The notes: generated by a model from the letters alone, not told the origin. A stretch of DNA of 64,000 nucleotides from Acidobacteriota bacterium (GCA_003222945.1 QHXM01000072.1:1-64000); one strand, 5' to 3'; positions 42,766-51,758 are shown, counted from the stretch's first letter. Numbers and translations are program-made.

Positions 42766-43839
42766 ATGCCTATGAGCGAACGCTCGGCCAGCTTAGCCGA
42801 AGTTTTAGACGAGATGACTGCGGAAGGCGCTCCCGAATTAACAGAGCATCTCGCAGACAACGCACTGCGCTGCTATGCCTGCGGCCACCGTTGCCTGATT
42901 AACGAAGGCAAGCGCGGCATCTGCAAAGTGCGCTTTAACGAAGGCGGCCACCTGCGCGTTCCCATGAACTACGTCGCCGCGCTCGCCTGCGATCCAACAG
43001 AGAAAAAGCCTTTCTTCCACGCGCTGCCCGGCTCAGACACGCTGACATTTGGAATGCTCGGATGCGACCTGCATTGCTCTTATTGTCAAAATTGGTTGAC
43101 GAGCCAGGCACTGCGCGACGGCGCGGCGGGCGTTGCGCCGAATGTTGTCTCTGTTGATAGGCTCATTTCGATGGCGAAGGCTTACGGCGCGTCGCTGGTC
43201 GGGACGAGTTACAACGAGCCTTTGATTACGGCTGAGTGGGCTGTGGATGTTTTCAAACGTGCGAAGCCGGAAGGGTTCAGGACGGCTTTCATCTCGAACG
43301 GTAATGCAACGCCGCAGGTCTTGGATTACATACGCCCCTGGACCGATTGCTACAAGATTGATCTGAAGTCAATGAACGACCGCAACTACCGGCAACTCGG
43401 CGGCGTCGTGGATAATATTTTAGAGACTGTGAAGATGGTCCACGAGCGCGGGTTCTGGGAAGAGATTGTGACGCTCGTGATTCCGGGCTTTAACGATTCT
43501 GAGGATGAACTAAAACGCGCGGCTGATTTCATCGCTTCCGTGTCGGTTGATATTCCCTGGCACGTGACTGCGTTTCATCAGGACTATCACATGACGGAGA
43601 ATGCTAACACGACGGCAGAGCAGTTGATACGCGCCTGCGAGATTGGGCGCGAGGCAGGGCTTCGTTACATCTACGCCGGAAATCTTCCGGGCAGAGTCGG
43701 ACGCTGGGAGGACACTTACTGCCACGCGTGCGATGAACTTCTAATCGAGCGCTACGGCTACATCATACGGCAGATGAAAGTGACGCGCGCAGGCACTTGC
43801 CCGAAGTGCGCGACTGTGATTCCGGGAATTTGGTCTTAA
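42766..43839 (+). CDS. amrS: Radical SAM enzyme of the AmmeMemoRadiSam (AmrS/PflA-like) type
   Basis: 357 residues. The Fe-S motif is GCDLHCSYCQNW (about 99-110, CxxxCxxC spacing), preceded by a Cys-containing N-terminal segment RCYACGHRCLINEGKRGICKVR, which is typical of the AmmeMemoRadiSam system. CYKIDLKSMNDRNYR and LVIPGFNDSEDEL follow. A C-terminal pair of Cys clusters (CHACDELL, CPKCATVIPG) may bind another metal. The usual partner genes AmmeMemo (Memo-like dioxygenase fold) and AMMECR1 are not next to it. Function of the system is not established. Confidence 0.85.
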   Translation: MPMSERSASLAEVLDEMTAEGAPELTEHLADNALRCYACGHRCLINEGKRGICKVRFNEGGHLRVPMNYVAALACDPTEKKPFFHALPGSDTLTFGMLGCDLHCSYCQNWLTSQALRDGAAGVAPNVVSVDRLISMAKAYGASLVGTSYNEPLITAEWAVDVFKRAKPEGFRTAFISNGNATPQVLDYIRPWTDCYKIDLKSMNDRNYRQLGGVVDNILETVKMVHERGFWEEIVTLVIPGFNDSEDELKRAADFIASVSVDIPWHVTAFHQDYHMTENANTTAEQLIRACEIGREAGLRYIYAGNLPGRVGRWEDTYCHACDELLIERYGYIIRQMKVTRAGTCPKCATVIPGIWS

Positions 43840-43846
43840 CGAAGAA

Positions 43847-43962
43847 TAACCACAGAGTACACAGAGGAAATAATTTCAGACAGAAAAATTGAAAGCTTAA
43901 ATCTGCTATCTGAAATCCTATTTCTTCTCTCTTCTCTGTGCCCTCTGTGTACTCTGTGGTTA
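43847..43962. repeat. CACAGAGG-type long inverted repeat
   Basis: Twenty-one bases at 43847-43867 are the exact reverse complement of 43942-43962; the arms contain repeated ACAGAG/CTCTGT words. The interior holds weaker 7-nt units (TCTGAAATC type). It lies between the convergent radical SAM and lipoprotein genes. An 18-base stretch of the left arm and its flank (43860-43877) recurs at 50495-50512. Confidence 0.88.
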
Positions 43963-43982
43963 AATCCTTCCTCGTCTAACTC

Positions 43983-44942
43983 CTACTTCTTAGCTGCTGG
44001 AGGCGCTGCCTGGACCGGAGTTCCCTGATGGAATTCGGCCTGCCAGTTTCCGTTGTGCTTGGCCCAGATGGTTGTATGTCGCTCGCCTTGCGGACCGGAG
44101 CCTGGAGACGGGCCTTTGACCATGTAGGTCACAAGCTGAGCGTCGCTATCAATATTGATGGTCTTGAAATCGCTCAACGTGAACTTTGAAAAATCGAACT
44201 GCGTGACCATTTTGACTGAGCCAGCTTTGTCATAAACGCCATCGGGTTCGACTTCAAGCGCATCGTCAGCCAGATAATTAGCGAAGCCGTTGGCGTCCTT
44301 CTTCTTCAGATCGTCCCAGACCATCTTCTCTCTTGCAGTAGCATCGTCGTTGCCGCACGCGGGCATTGACGCCATGCCGCCCGGACTTGCTTTCGCTTCA
44401 GGAGACTTAGCAGTAGAAGGCGGAGGAGTTGAAGCTGGTTTTACCTCGCATTCCTGATGATAAAGACCCAACCATTTGCCGCCGCGATTGACCCACAAAC
44501 TGCTTGCGCGCAATGGCGTGTCGGGTGTTGGCTTGCCGTTGCTCATACCCTTAGCCTTGACCGTGTAGGTCACGACGGCTGCGTCCTTATCTAGCATCAG
44601 AACCTTCCAATCAGATAATGTTATTTCGGTTGGTTCAAAACCCTTAAGGCCGTTGAGAGTCCCGGCTTTGTCGTAGATGCCGTCGGGCGCTATGTAGATG
44701 AAATCATCGGTCAGCATGTCGCCGACGGCAGCGTTGTCCTTCGCTTTGATCTTGTCCCAAATCTCTTTCTCTCTTGCGGTGATTGCGTCGCTAGGTGTCG
44801 TTGCCTCCGCTTTCGGCGTGGCGCTCGTGTTAGCGTTTGTGTCCGCAGGCGTGTTCGATGTGTTCGCATTGTTAGACGACGGCGTCGTGCTGCAAGCTGA
44901 GAAGCTGAGCAAGACTGCCGCCAGCAAAATTAATCGCTTCAT
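43983..44942 (-). CDS. Lipoprotein with two DUF4440/NTF2-like domains
   Basis: 319 residues. AGGAG precedes the ATG. Signal and lipobox LLAAVLLSFSAC set Cys17 as the lipidated residue, followed by a long Asn/Thr-rich linker. Two similar domains follow: EKEIWDKIKAKDNAAVGDMLTDDFIYI...GIYDKAGT, and EKMVWDDLKKKDANGFANYLADDALEV...GVYDKAGS, each ending in a strand with W.A.(H/Y)...W. The duplication is internal. DUF4440 domains have the NTF2-like fold and mostly unknown ligands. It is anchored in an envelope membrane. Confidence 0.87.
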   Translation of the reverse strand: MKRLILLAAVLLSFSACSTTPSSNNANTSNTPADTNANTSATPKAEATTPSDAITAREKEIWDKIKAKDNAAVGDMLTDDFIYIAPDGIYDKAGTLNGLKGFEPTEITLSDWKVLMLDKDAAVVTYTVKAKGMSNGKPTPDTPLRASSLWVNRGGKWLGLYHQECEVKPASTPPPSTAKSPEAKASPGGMASMPACGNDDATAREKMVWDDLKKKDANGFANYLADDALEVEPDGVYDKAGSVKMVTQFDFSKFTLSDFKTINIDSDAQLVTYMVKGPSPGSGPQGERHTTIWAKHNGNWQAEFHQGTPVQAAPPAAKK

Positions 44943-45040
44943 CTTTGAAGAACTCCTGGCAAAGGGATGTAAAAGGCATCTGTGCTTCTATGACAATCGG
45001 GCGCACAAGTCAAGGGCGGGAGGCAGGGCTGTTGGTTGGA

Positions 45041-46282
45041 TTAAAAATTTGATGACCTACGCTCGCCGCCTTCGGGCGTGCCGAAAACGGGCGCGTACTC
45101 GCCCGTCAACTCTGCGGCCTTCAACGCGCGCTTCAGTTCCGCAAAGTCACGCGAGACCTGATTGAACTCATCCTGATCGAACTGTTCAGGCTCGCCAGCA
45201 AACTTCAATACGCGGTCAATTCTCTCTACTGCACAATCGAGCGCGTCAACCGACAGCTTATTCTGTTCGATGGCTTCGACGATCAGATCGCGCGCGGCAA
45301 TGAAGTTTGCCTCCTGCTCGCAAATAAGAATCATGTCCGAGCCTGCCTGGATTGCGCGCAAAGTAGCTTCAGCAACCGAAAGAGTCTGCACGACCGCTCC
45401 CATCTCCATGTCGTCCGTGATGACCAGGCCATCGAATTTAAGAACTATTCGCAGGAGTCGCATGACGACGTTGCTGCTGATTGTCGCAGGAAGTTTATGA
45501 AAGCTTTCGAGCGCGGGCAGTTCGCCTGTGCGATGAAACCATGCCTGCAATAGCTCGGAGACTTCCGGGAAAGCGCCGTGGCTCACCATCAAGGCATGAA
45601 GGCGCTCGCCCGCGCTATGAAACATCAAGTCCATGAAGGGCACAAGATCATGCTCAAGAATCTCTCCCCACGAATGCTTAACAATGGGAAGCCTGCGATG
45701 CGAATCAATGTCGGAGCCTCCGAGTCCCGGAAAATGTTTTCCGCAGCCGATGACTTGATTCTTCTGAAGTCCGTCGAGGTAAGCTCCGGCGAGTCTTGAG
45801 ACTTCCGCAGCGGTTCTGCCGAAGGTTCGCCCGCGAAGTCCGTTCTCCTGATTGTCGCCCGATAGGTCCAGCACGGGCGCAAAGTTTATGTTGAAGCCAA
45901 GAAGACGAAGCGCGCGTGCGGAAAGCTCTCCAAACTTTTCTGCCAATTCGGATGAGCCAGCATCGCGCACAGCCTTGGCCGAAGGCATAGGCTCACAGAT
46001 TTTTCGGAAGCGATCAACGAGTCCGCCCTCCTGGTCAATGCCTATCAGGACAGGGTGGTCCACAGAGTCGCGTATCTGCGCGTTAAGGTTTGCGACCTGT
46101 TCAGCGGATTTAACGTTACGCCCGAATAGCACTACGCCTCCGGGCTGCACCTCGCCAAGCATAGCGCGCGTTCGCTTGGTCAACTCTGTGCCCGGCAACC
46201 CTATGAACAGCAATCGCCCGGCCTTGCGCTTGATCCCTTGCGCGTCCACCGCGCTCGTTCCCGCTTTTTTACTCTTCGGCAT
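45041..46282 (-). CDS. nagZ: Beta-N-acetylhexosaminidase, NagZ-like (GH3)
   Basis: 413 residues from ATG 46282; a TTG at 46300 is possible. LLFIGLPGTELTKRTRAML and PGGVVLFGRN start the GH3 barrel; IGIDQEGGLVDRF, INFAPVLDLS, GCGKHFPGLGGSDIDSH (the KHFPG...DSH motif with catalytic His/Asp of NagZ) and GLVITDDMEMGAV (catalytic Asp) follow. NagZ removes GlcNAc from muropeptides in peptidoglycan recycling. No signal peptide, so cytoplasmic. The C-terminal 60 residues are longer than usual and helical. The same direction as the lipoprotein gene 98 bases downstream. Confidence 0.87.
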   Translation of the reverse strand: MPKSKKAGTSAVDAQGIKRKAGRLLFIGLPGTELTKRTRAMLGEVQPGGVVLFGRNVKSAEQVANLNAQIRDSVDHPVLIGIDQEGGLVDRFRKICEPMPSAKAVRDAGSSELAEKFGELSARALRLLGFNINFAPVLDLSGDNQENGLRGRTFGRTAAEVSRLAGAYLDGLQKNQVIGCGKHFPGLGGSDIDSHRRLPIVKHSWGEILEHDLVPFMDLMFHSAGERLHALMVSHGAFPEVSELLQAWFHRTGELPALESFHKLPATISSNVVMRLLRIVLKFDGLVITDDMEMGAVVQTLSVAEATLRAIQAGSDMILICEQEANFIAARDLIVEAIEQNKLSVDALDCAVERIDRVLKFAGEPEQFDQDEFNQVSRDFAELKRALKAAELTGEYAPVFGTPEGGERRSSNF

Positions 46283-46447
46283 AAATTCGGTTTGTCGCAA
46301 GCTTAATGTTCAAGGCAGACTTTAGCAAGAAGACTGCGGCGCGCGTGAGCTTTCCTGCCCTGCCCAGTCTTTGATGCTCGCTTGAACGAGTAACACTTGC
46401 AGCCTTACTATTCTATTTAGATTGCAGCGGACAGGGTTTCTAAACGA

Positions 46448-47410
46448 GTGAGCAATAATTCAAACAACGACACACCCGCTTCACGCTCGCGCAAGATTAA
46501 GGAGAGAGCCTGCGCGGAAGGCTTCCACTTGGTGGGCATCGTTAAAGCAGATGCATTAGAGCTTGAGCGCGAGCGTTTGCAGGAATGGTTAGAGCGCAGG
46601 CTTCACGGCGAGATGCGTTGGATGGAACGCGAGCCGGAGAAGAGAACAGACCCGCGCCTAGTTCTGCCTTCGACTCGCTCGGTTGTGGCTGTTGCGCTCA
46701 ACTACTACACGCCGCATAAACACACGGATGAGCCTTCGACCGGCAAGATTTCGCGCTACGCATGGGGAGACAATTATCATGATGTCGTAGGGGAAAAATT
46801 AAAGCGTCTTCTCGCATGGATCAAAGAGCAATGGCCTGAAACGGAAGGCAAGGTTTGCGTTGATATTCAACCCGTGATGGATAAGGTTTGGGCTGAGCGC
46901 GCAGGTCTTGGCTGGATTGGCAAACACTCTAACCTGATAACGCGCGAGCGCGGCTCCTGGGTTTTCCTGGGCGAGTTAATCTTAAACCTTGAGCTTGAAC
47001 CGGACGCAGGTAGGGTCGAAGATCACTGCGGAACTTGTACGCTCTGCATTGAAGCCTGCCCGACGAAAGCAATCGTAGAGCCTTACGTCGTTGACTCGAA
47101 CCGCTGCATCTCACATGCTACGATTGAGCTTCGCGCGCCTGAAATTCCCGACGATGTTTCTTCAAATCTAAAAGGATGGCTCTACGGCTGCGACATCTGC
47201 CAGGACGTATGCCCATGGAATCGCTTCGAGCAACAGACAGACGAATCAAGGTTTGAGCCGCGTGATAATAACGTCAACGCAAACCTGTCAGACATTCTCG
47301 AACTGACTCCCGAAACTTACGCTGAACGCTTTCGCCGAAGCGCAATCAAACGCGCCAAGCTCACAGGTCTTCAACGCAACGCACGCACACTCGTTGAGCA
47401 CAAGGCTTGA
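46448..47410 (+). CDS. queG: Epoxyqueuosine reductase
   Basis: 320 residues from GTG 46448. DIQPVMDKVWAERAGLGWIGKHSNLI is the cobalamin-binding and catalytic Asp region; CGTCTLCIEACPTKAI (about 196-211) and GCDICQDVCPWN (about 250-261) give two [4Fe-4S] clusters. QueG reduces epoxyqueuosine to queuosine in tRNA, using cobalamin. It is the short version, lacking the C-terminal HEAT-repeat extension found in some species. ATG starts are absent at the N-terminus, and no strong ribosome-binding site is seen. Possible transcript end at the hairpin 47671-47710. Confidence 0.9.
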   Translation: MSNNSNNDTPASRSRKIKERACAEGFHLVGIVKADALELERERLQEWLERRLHGEMRWMEREPEKRTDPRLVLPSTRSVVAVALNYYTPHKHTDEPSTGKISRYAWGDNYHDVVGEKLKRLLAWIKEQWPETEGKVCVDIQPVMDKVWAERAGLGWIGKHSNLITRERGSWVFLGELILNLELEPDAGRVEDHCGTCTLCIEACPTKAIVEPYVVDSNRCISHATIELRAPEIPDDVSSNLKGWLYGCDICQDVCPWNRFEQQTDESRFEPRDNNVNANLSDILELTPETYAERFRRSAIKRAKLTGLQRNARTLVEHKA

Positions 47411-47811
47411 TTGATAGAGACTCGGAATAGAACACCCCGGAGAATGCTTCTCATACTCTGCGGCCAAAACGATTGGCGTCGTCTGTTTTAGACTTGCGCG
47501 GATAAATCGCATTACTAAACAAACTTGCCGCACACCGCGCGCGGGCAATATCAGACCGGCATTCATTGGAACGTGATTCGCCTCCCTCTTTCACGGCTCG
47601 CAAAGGCCAGCAACACCGACGCGAGCCGACTAGGGTTAAGACTGAAGAGAAAGTTATTATGTAAGGTTGAGGCTCAAGGCGTTAACTATAATGCCTTGAG
47701 CCTTCTTTTTATCTCACATCAATCTTACAATCCACGCGGAAGAAACCTTATAGAACTCTTCAACGTAGTCCAGGAGACCAGAATTTACATAAAGGAGCAG
47801 GCGAGCGAAGT
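47411..47811. other. 401-bp gap ending in an orphan terminator
   Basis: No protein gene is convincing between queG and the SDR gene. A strong intrinsic terminator on the + strand sits at 47671-47710, 261 bases after the queG stop, longer than a usual 3' untranslated region. The stretch before it (about 47520-47665) is GC-rich with several short inverted words and might encode a small RNA. AAAGGAG at 47799-47805 precedes the next start. Confidence 0.4.
47671..47710 (+). terminator. Strong intrinsic terminator
   Basis: GGCTCAAGGC (47671-47680) pairs perfectly with GCCTTGAGCC (47693-47702) around a 12-nt AT-rich loop, and TTCTTTTT follows. The complementary A-run is absent on the other side, so it works for + strand transcripts only. 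Confidence 0.88.
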
Positions 47812-48690
47812 ATGCGTATTCTCATCATCGGCGGCACGCGCTTCATAGGTCCATACGTTGTGCAGCGGCTTGCTAACGAAGGACACGACATCACAATCTT
47901 TCATCGCGGAGAAACAGAAGCTGACTCACGCGTTCGCGTCCAGGAGATTCACGGCGACCGCCGCGAGCTTTCGTCTTTCGTTGCAGAGTTCAAAACCGTG
48001 AAGCCTGACGTTGTGCTCGACATGATTGCTTACACAGAAGAAGATGCTCGCAATCTTTATCCACACCGCGCGCACGCCAAAGGCCAGGACGATTTCGCGT
48101 ATAATTACGAGAAGATTCTTGTAGAGCGTGTTGTGATGAGCGATGCGGCGCTTCCCTTCACTATCTTAAGACTTCCGGCTGTTTATGGTCCGAATGATTC
48201 GCAGCATCGTCTGTTCGGTTATCTGAAACGTATGGACGACCGACGGCCTGCGATCCTGCTCGAAGAGGAGCAATCGCGCTGGCGCTGGACGCGCGGCTAT
48301 GTTCAGAATGTGGCGGACGCTATCGCTCTGGCAGTAACAGATAATCGCGCAATGAATAGAATCTACAACGTGGGCGAACCGGAAGCATTGAGTGAAAGCG
48401 ATTGGGTTCACGCCATAGGCCACGCAGCCGGCTGGGATGGCCGAATTGTAGTTCTCCCGAAAGATTCCATGCCCGCGCACATGACCACGAACGCAGACTA
48501 CTCGCACCATCTGTTTACAGACACAAACCGCATACGCGCAGAGCTTGGGTTTAATGAACAGGTATCTCGTCAGGAATCTCTGCACAAAACGATTGACTGG
48601 GAGCGCGCGAATCCGCCAGCCGAACCCTTTCCGGCTGAGTCCGAATACGCAGCCGAAGATGCTATTCTCGCAAAGCTAAAAATAGATTGA
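47812..48690 (+). CDS. NAD-dependent epimerase-type SDR with an in-frame gap
   Basis: 292 residues. MRILIIGGTRFIGPYVVQRLANEGHDITIFHRGE is the atypical SDR N-terminus with GGTRFIG. After VVLDMIAYTEEDAR (about residue 76) homologues have about 45 residues including the active-site SSxDVY strand; here the chain goes straight to NLYPHRAHAKGQDDFAYNYEKI. The rest (LRLPAVYGPNDSQHR, VQNVADAIALAV, IYNVGEPEALSESDW) is normal. The loss is in frame, so a protein can be made but without part of the catalytic core. Members act on sugar nucleotides or as RNA-binding homologues. The gene is joined to the next by 10 bases. Confidence 0.75.
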   Translation: MRILIIGGTRFIGPYVVQRLANEGHDITIFHRGETEADSRVRVQEIHGDRRELSSFVAEFKTVKPDVVLDMIAYTEEDARNLYPHRAHAKGQDDFAYNYEKILVERVVMSDAALPFTILRLPAVYGPNDSQHRLFGYLKRMDDRRPAILLEEEQSRWRWTRGYVQNVADAIALAVTDNRAMNRIYNVGEPEALSESDWVHAIGHAAGWDGRIVVLPKDSMPAHMTTNADYSHHLFTDTNRIRAELGFNEQVSRQESLHKTIDWERANPPAEPFPAESEYAAEDAILAKLKID

Positions 48691-48700
48691 AGGAGAAGAG

Positions 48701-50422
48701 ATGAAACGCACACCCCTTTTGCCCCTATTGTTAATCACGCTCCTCGTTCTTGCTTTCACCACCGAGATGACAAACGCACAAACAAATTCGTCACCCGCGA
48801 GTTTACGCCAGATGGCACAAGATTATTACAACTGGCGCGACCGGAACTATCCGGTTGACAGCAGCAACGAAGGCTTACACACGTGGGACAATCGCATCAC
48901 GGATTACAGCCTCGCATCCGTCATGTCTCGCCGCCAGCACATAAAAGACCTGCTTGCGCGCGTTAACTCGATGCAAACTACTTCATGGCAGAAGGATGAT
49001 CGAATTGACTGGCTGCTGTTTCGCGCAGAGCTTGAGCGCGTGGCCTTCTTCGACCGCGTGCTGAATTTTGAAGCGACAAATCCGCAGGTCTATGTTGACG
49101 AATGCACAAACGCCATCTTCTCGCTTCTCAAGAAAGAGTACGACGCGCCGCGCACGCGCGCACTTTCGGCCACAGCGAGATTGAAGCAGATGCCCGCCCT
49201 GCTTGAAGAGGGAAAGAAGAATCTCACAAAACCGGTCCGCCTCTATGCGCAACTCGCCATAGAGGCCGCCCGCTCAATAGACTCTCTCTTTCAAGATAGC
49301 CTTATGACATTGGCGCGCGCGTCCTCGCCCGCAGAACGAGATGATCTTGTGAAGGCGCGTGACGCTGCGCTCAGTAGCATTCACGGCTTCGCAGACTGGT
49401 TGGAAGGTAGGCTTCAAGGCATGGTCGCCTTCGCGCCTATGGGCGAGGAGAACTACAACTATCTTTTGAAGCACGTCTATCTTCTCCCGCTCAACGCCGA
49501 ACAGGTAGAGATGTTGGGTCAAGCTGAATTAGCGCGTTATCGTGCTCTCGAATCTCTCTTACCAGACCCCACGCTCGCAGACCCTAACCCTGCGCGAAGC
49601 AAGAGCATTCCGAAAGATCAGGAAGCTTTCTTAAAAGCTTACGAACAGCGGCAGGCCGAGATGATCAGTTTCCTGCGCGACAACAATCTAGTAACGCTTC
49701 CCTCTTACTTGGGCACGTTCTACATACGCCAGCTTCCAGAGGCATTCAAACCGACAAGTCCGGGCGGCTTTATGAATCCACCGGGTAGGTACGACAAAGA
49801 CTCAAGCGGCTTCTACTTCATTCCGACCTACAATCCGCAGTCGAAGAACTTCTACATACGCGCAGCCATTGAAGACCCGCGCCCAATCTTAGGCCACGAA
49901 GGTATTCCGGGCCACTTTCTTCAACTCTCAATTGCAAACCATCTGATGGACGAGATACGCCGCCAACATTCTAACGGCATCTTCGTTGAAGGCTGGGCGC
50001 TCTACTGCGAAGAGATGTTGATGCGGACAGGGCTTTACCCTTTGAACTCCGCCTCGCAGGGCCAAATCCTACGCCTCTCTCGCTACCGCGCCGCGCGCAT
50101 TGGCGTTGATGTCAACCTGCACACAGGACGCTGGACCTTTGAGCAGGCGGTCAAATATTTTATGGAAGCAGGCGGCCTTGACCGTGAAGCAGCAGAAGGC
50201 GAAGCAGCGGGCGCTGCATCCAGCCCCACGCAGAAGATTTACTACATCGTCGGCAAGTGGCAGATCATGCGCCTTCTTGGTCGCTACAGAGATCGTCAGG
50301 GAGCAAACTTTCGTCTGGGCGGGTTTCACGATGAACTGATAAGCCACGGAAGCCTGCCTGTTTCCGTTCTCGAATGGATAATGCTCGACGATCCATCATC
50401 TTTAGAACAAGCGCTTCACTAA
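48701..50422 (+). CDS. DUF885 metallopeptidase-like protein
   Basis: 573 residues with a signal peptide (LLPLLLITLLVLAFTTEMTNAQ) and GGAGAAGAG before ATG 48701. The DUF885 family is all-helical and has an HExxxH-like motif, here LGHEGIPGHFLQLS (about 395-408), and a downstream EGWALYCEEM (about 428-437) that supplies the third metal ligand. YIVGKWQIMRLL and DELISHGSLPVSVLEW are conserved C-terminal parts. It resembles carboxypeptidases of the M32/M3 type in fold. Likely a periplasmic zinc peptidase; substrate unknown. Confidence 0.85.
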   Translation: MKRTPLLPLLLITLLVLAFTTEMTNAQTNSSPASLRQMAQDYYNWRDRNYPVDSSNEGLHTWDNRITDYSLASVMSRRQHIKDLLARVNSMQTTSWQKDDRIDWLLFRAELERVAFFDRVLNFEATNPQVYVDECTNAIFSLLKKEYDAPRTRALSATARLKQMPALLEEGKKNLTKPVRLYAQLAIEAARSIDSLFQDSLMTLARASSPAERDDLVKARDAALSSIHGFADWLEGRLQGMVAFAPMGEENYNYLLKHVYLLPLNAEQVEMLGQAELARYRALESLLPDPTLADPNPARSKSIPKDQEAFLKAYEQRQAEMISFLRDNNLVTLPSYLGTFYIRQLPEAFKPTSPGGFMNPPGRYDKDSSGFYFIPTYNPQSKNFYIRAAIEDPRPILGHEGIPGHFLQLSIANHLMDEIRRQHSNGIFVEGWALYCEEMLMRTGLYPLNSASQGQILRLSRYRAARIGVDVNLHTGRWTFEQAVKYFMEAGGLDREAAEGEAAGAASSPTQKIYYIVGKWQIMRLLGRYRDRQGANFRLGGFHDELISHGSLPVSVLEWIMLDDPSSLEQALH

Positions 50423-50729
50423 ATTCCATTTTCGTTATGTCGGAAGCGCGGTCTAATTATTCTTTAACCTCTAAAGCGTTTTTTCACCATAGAGGACACA
50501 GAGGAAATAATTTGAAATCAAAATCTGAAATCTCAAACCCTCTATCTCTAATTTCTAATCCCCCTCTGTGCCCTCTGTGGGAAAATTCATCTCGCCTGAC
50601 ACGCATAGATAGAGAAACCAATATGTGAAGCAATCAACTTAACGACTTGGAACGCGAACAGTAAGCAGCGTATGATTGTTGCTTAACATCTTATCGCCGC
50701 ATATTCGGAGTAATTCAAAGAAGTAGATA
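50423..50729. other. 307-bp gap: CACAGAGG-type repeat, then no recognised signal
   Basis: The left two thirds hold the inverted repeat described at 50480-50586. The remaining 140 bases before moaA carry no clear promoter, riboswitch or open frame; a weak AAAGAAG precedes ATG 50730. The Moco riboswitch that controls moaA in some bacteria was looked for by eye and not seen. Confidence 0.4.
50480..50586. repeat. CACAGAGG-type inverted repeat with heptamer interior
   Basis: The left arm (50480-50504, ending GGACACAGAGG) pairs imperfectly with the right arm (50563-50585, CCTCTGTGCCCTCTGTGGG). The interior shows 7-nt steps GAAATCA AAATCTG AAATCTC AAACCCT. The stretch ACACAGAGGAAATAATTT is identical to that in the repeat at 43847-43962, so the two are copies of one dispersed element. 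Confidence 0.82.
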
Positions 50730-51728
50730 ATGTCTGGTTTGCTCAAAGATTCTTATAATCGTCAGATACGCGACCTGCGCGTGTCTTTAACGGATCGCTG
50801 TAACTTCCGCTGCTTTTACTGCCTGCCGCACGGCGAGCCGCCCGTAGCGCCGAAAGAGCAAATGCTCTCTTACGAAGAGATCGAATACGTCTCAGAGATT
50901 TTCGTCTCGCTCGGAATTGAAAAGATTAGATTGACGGGCGGCGAGCCTATGATGCGCCGCGACATAGAAACCGTCATACGAAAACTCTCGGCCTTGAAGC
51001 CGCGCCTGCACGACCTGGCCTTGACGACCAACGGATATTTTCTGCCCGACCGTGCCGAGGAGTTGAAAGAAGCGGGACTCGACCGCATCACTATTAGCCT
51101 CGACAGCTTGAAACGCGATGTGTTCAAAAGGATGACTGGCATTGATGTATTGGACCGAGTGTTGGAAGGAATCGAAGCGGCTAAGCGCGCAGGGTTGAAA
51201 CCGATAAAGATCAACGCAGTCATAGTGCGCGGCCACAATGAATGCGAGGTCGCGGACTTCGCTCGGTTCGCGCGCGAGCATGACGTGTGGATGCGCTTCA
51301 TAGAGTTCATGCCGCTCGATTCCGGCCACGAATGGTCGCGTGAGATGGTTGTGTCGGGGCGCGAGATTCGTGAAAGAATCGAAGAGCGATTTTCGCTCGT
51401 CCCTCTCAAAGTCCCGCGCGGTTCAGAGACATCTTCGCGCTATCGCTTCGCGGACAATGCTCCCGGCGAGATAGGCATCATCGCGCCCGTAACGGAACCC
51501 TTCTGCGGCGCTTGCTCGCGCATACGCTTGACCGCCGACGGGCAGATAAGAACCTGTCTCTTCTCAACAGTCGAACACAGTTTGCGCGATGTTGTGAGAA
51601 GCGGAGCGACGCGCGCTGAAGTCGTAGAGTTCATCGAATCAGTTGTCGAGAAGAAAGAGCCGCGCCACTACATCAACGATCCCGAGTTTCGCCAGCCCGC
51701 GCGAACAATGAGCTTTATCGGCGGATAG
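50730..51728 (+). CDS. moaA: GTP 3',8-cyclase (molybdenum cofactor)
   Basis: 332 residues, full length. The radical SAM motif is LTDRCNFRCFYCLPHG (about 20-35); RLTGGEPMMRRDIE is the SAM-binding GGEP segment; FCGACSRIRLTADGQIRTCLFS gives the three Cys of the C-terminal [4Fe-4S] cluster that binds GTP; the chain ends in GG, needed for catalysis. MoaA with MoaC makes cyclic pyranopterin monophosphate. No other moa gene is adjacent. Weak ribosome-binding site. Confidence 0.95.
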   Translation: MSGLLKDSYNRQIRDLRVSLTDRCNFRCFYCLPHGEPPVAPKEQMLSYEEIEYVSEIFVSLGIEKIRLTGGEPMMRRDIETVIRKLSALKPRLHDLALTTNGYFLPDRAEELKEAGLDRITISLDSLKRDVFKRMTGIDVLDRVLEGIEAAKRAGLKPIKINAVIVRGHNECEVADFARFAREHDVWMRFIEFMPLDSGHEWSREMVVSGREIRERIEERFSLVPLKVPRGSETSSRYRFADNAPGEIGIIAPVTEPFCGACSRIRLTADGQIRTCLFSTVEHSLRDVVRSGATRAEVVEFIESVVEKKEPRHYINDPEFRQPARTMSFIGG

Positions 51729-51758
51729 AATCTTCAAGGAAGAGGAGCACGAGTTTTA

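Noticed and set aside
47411-47670. tRNA or known riboswitch in the gap after queG
   Set aside because: No GGTTCGA-type T-loop, acceptor stem or known aptamer consensus was found.
50590-50729. Moco riboswitch before moaA
   Set aside because: No conserved aptamer blocks or terminator could be recognised by eye in the leader.
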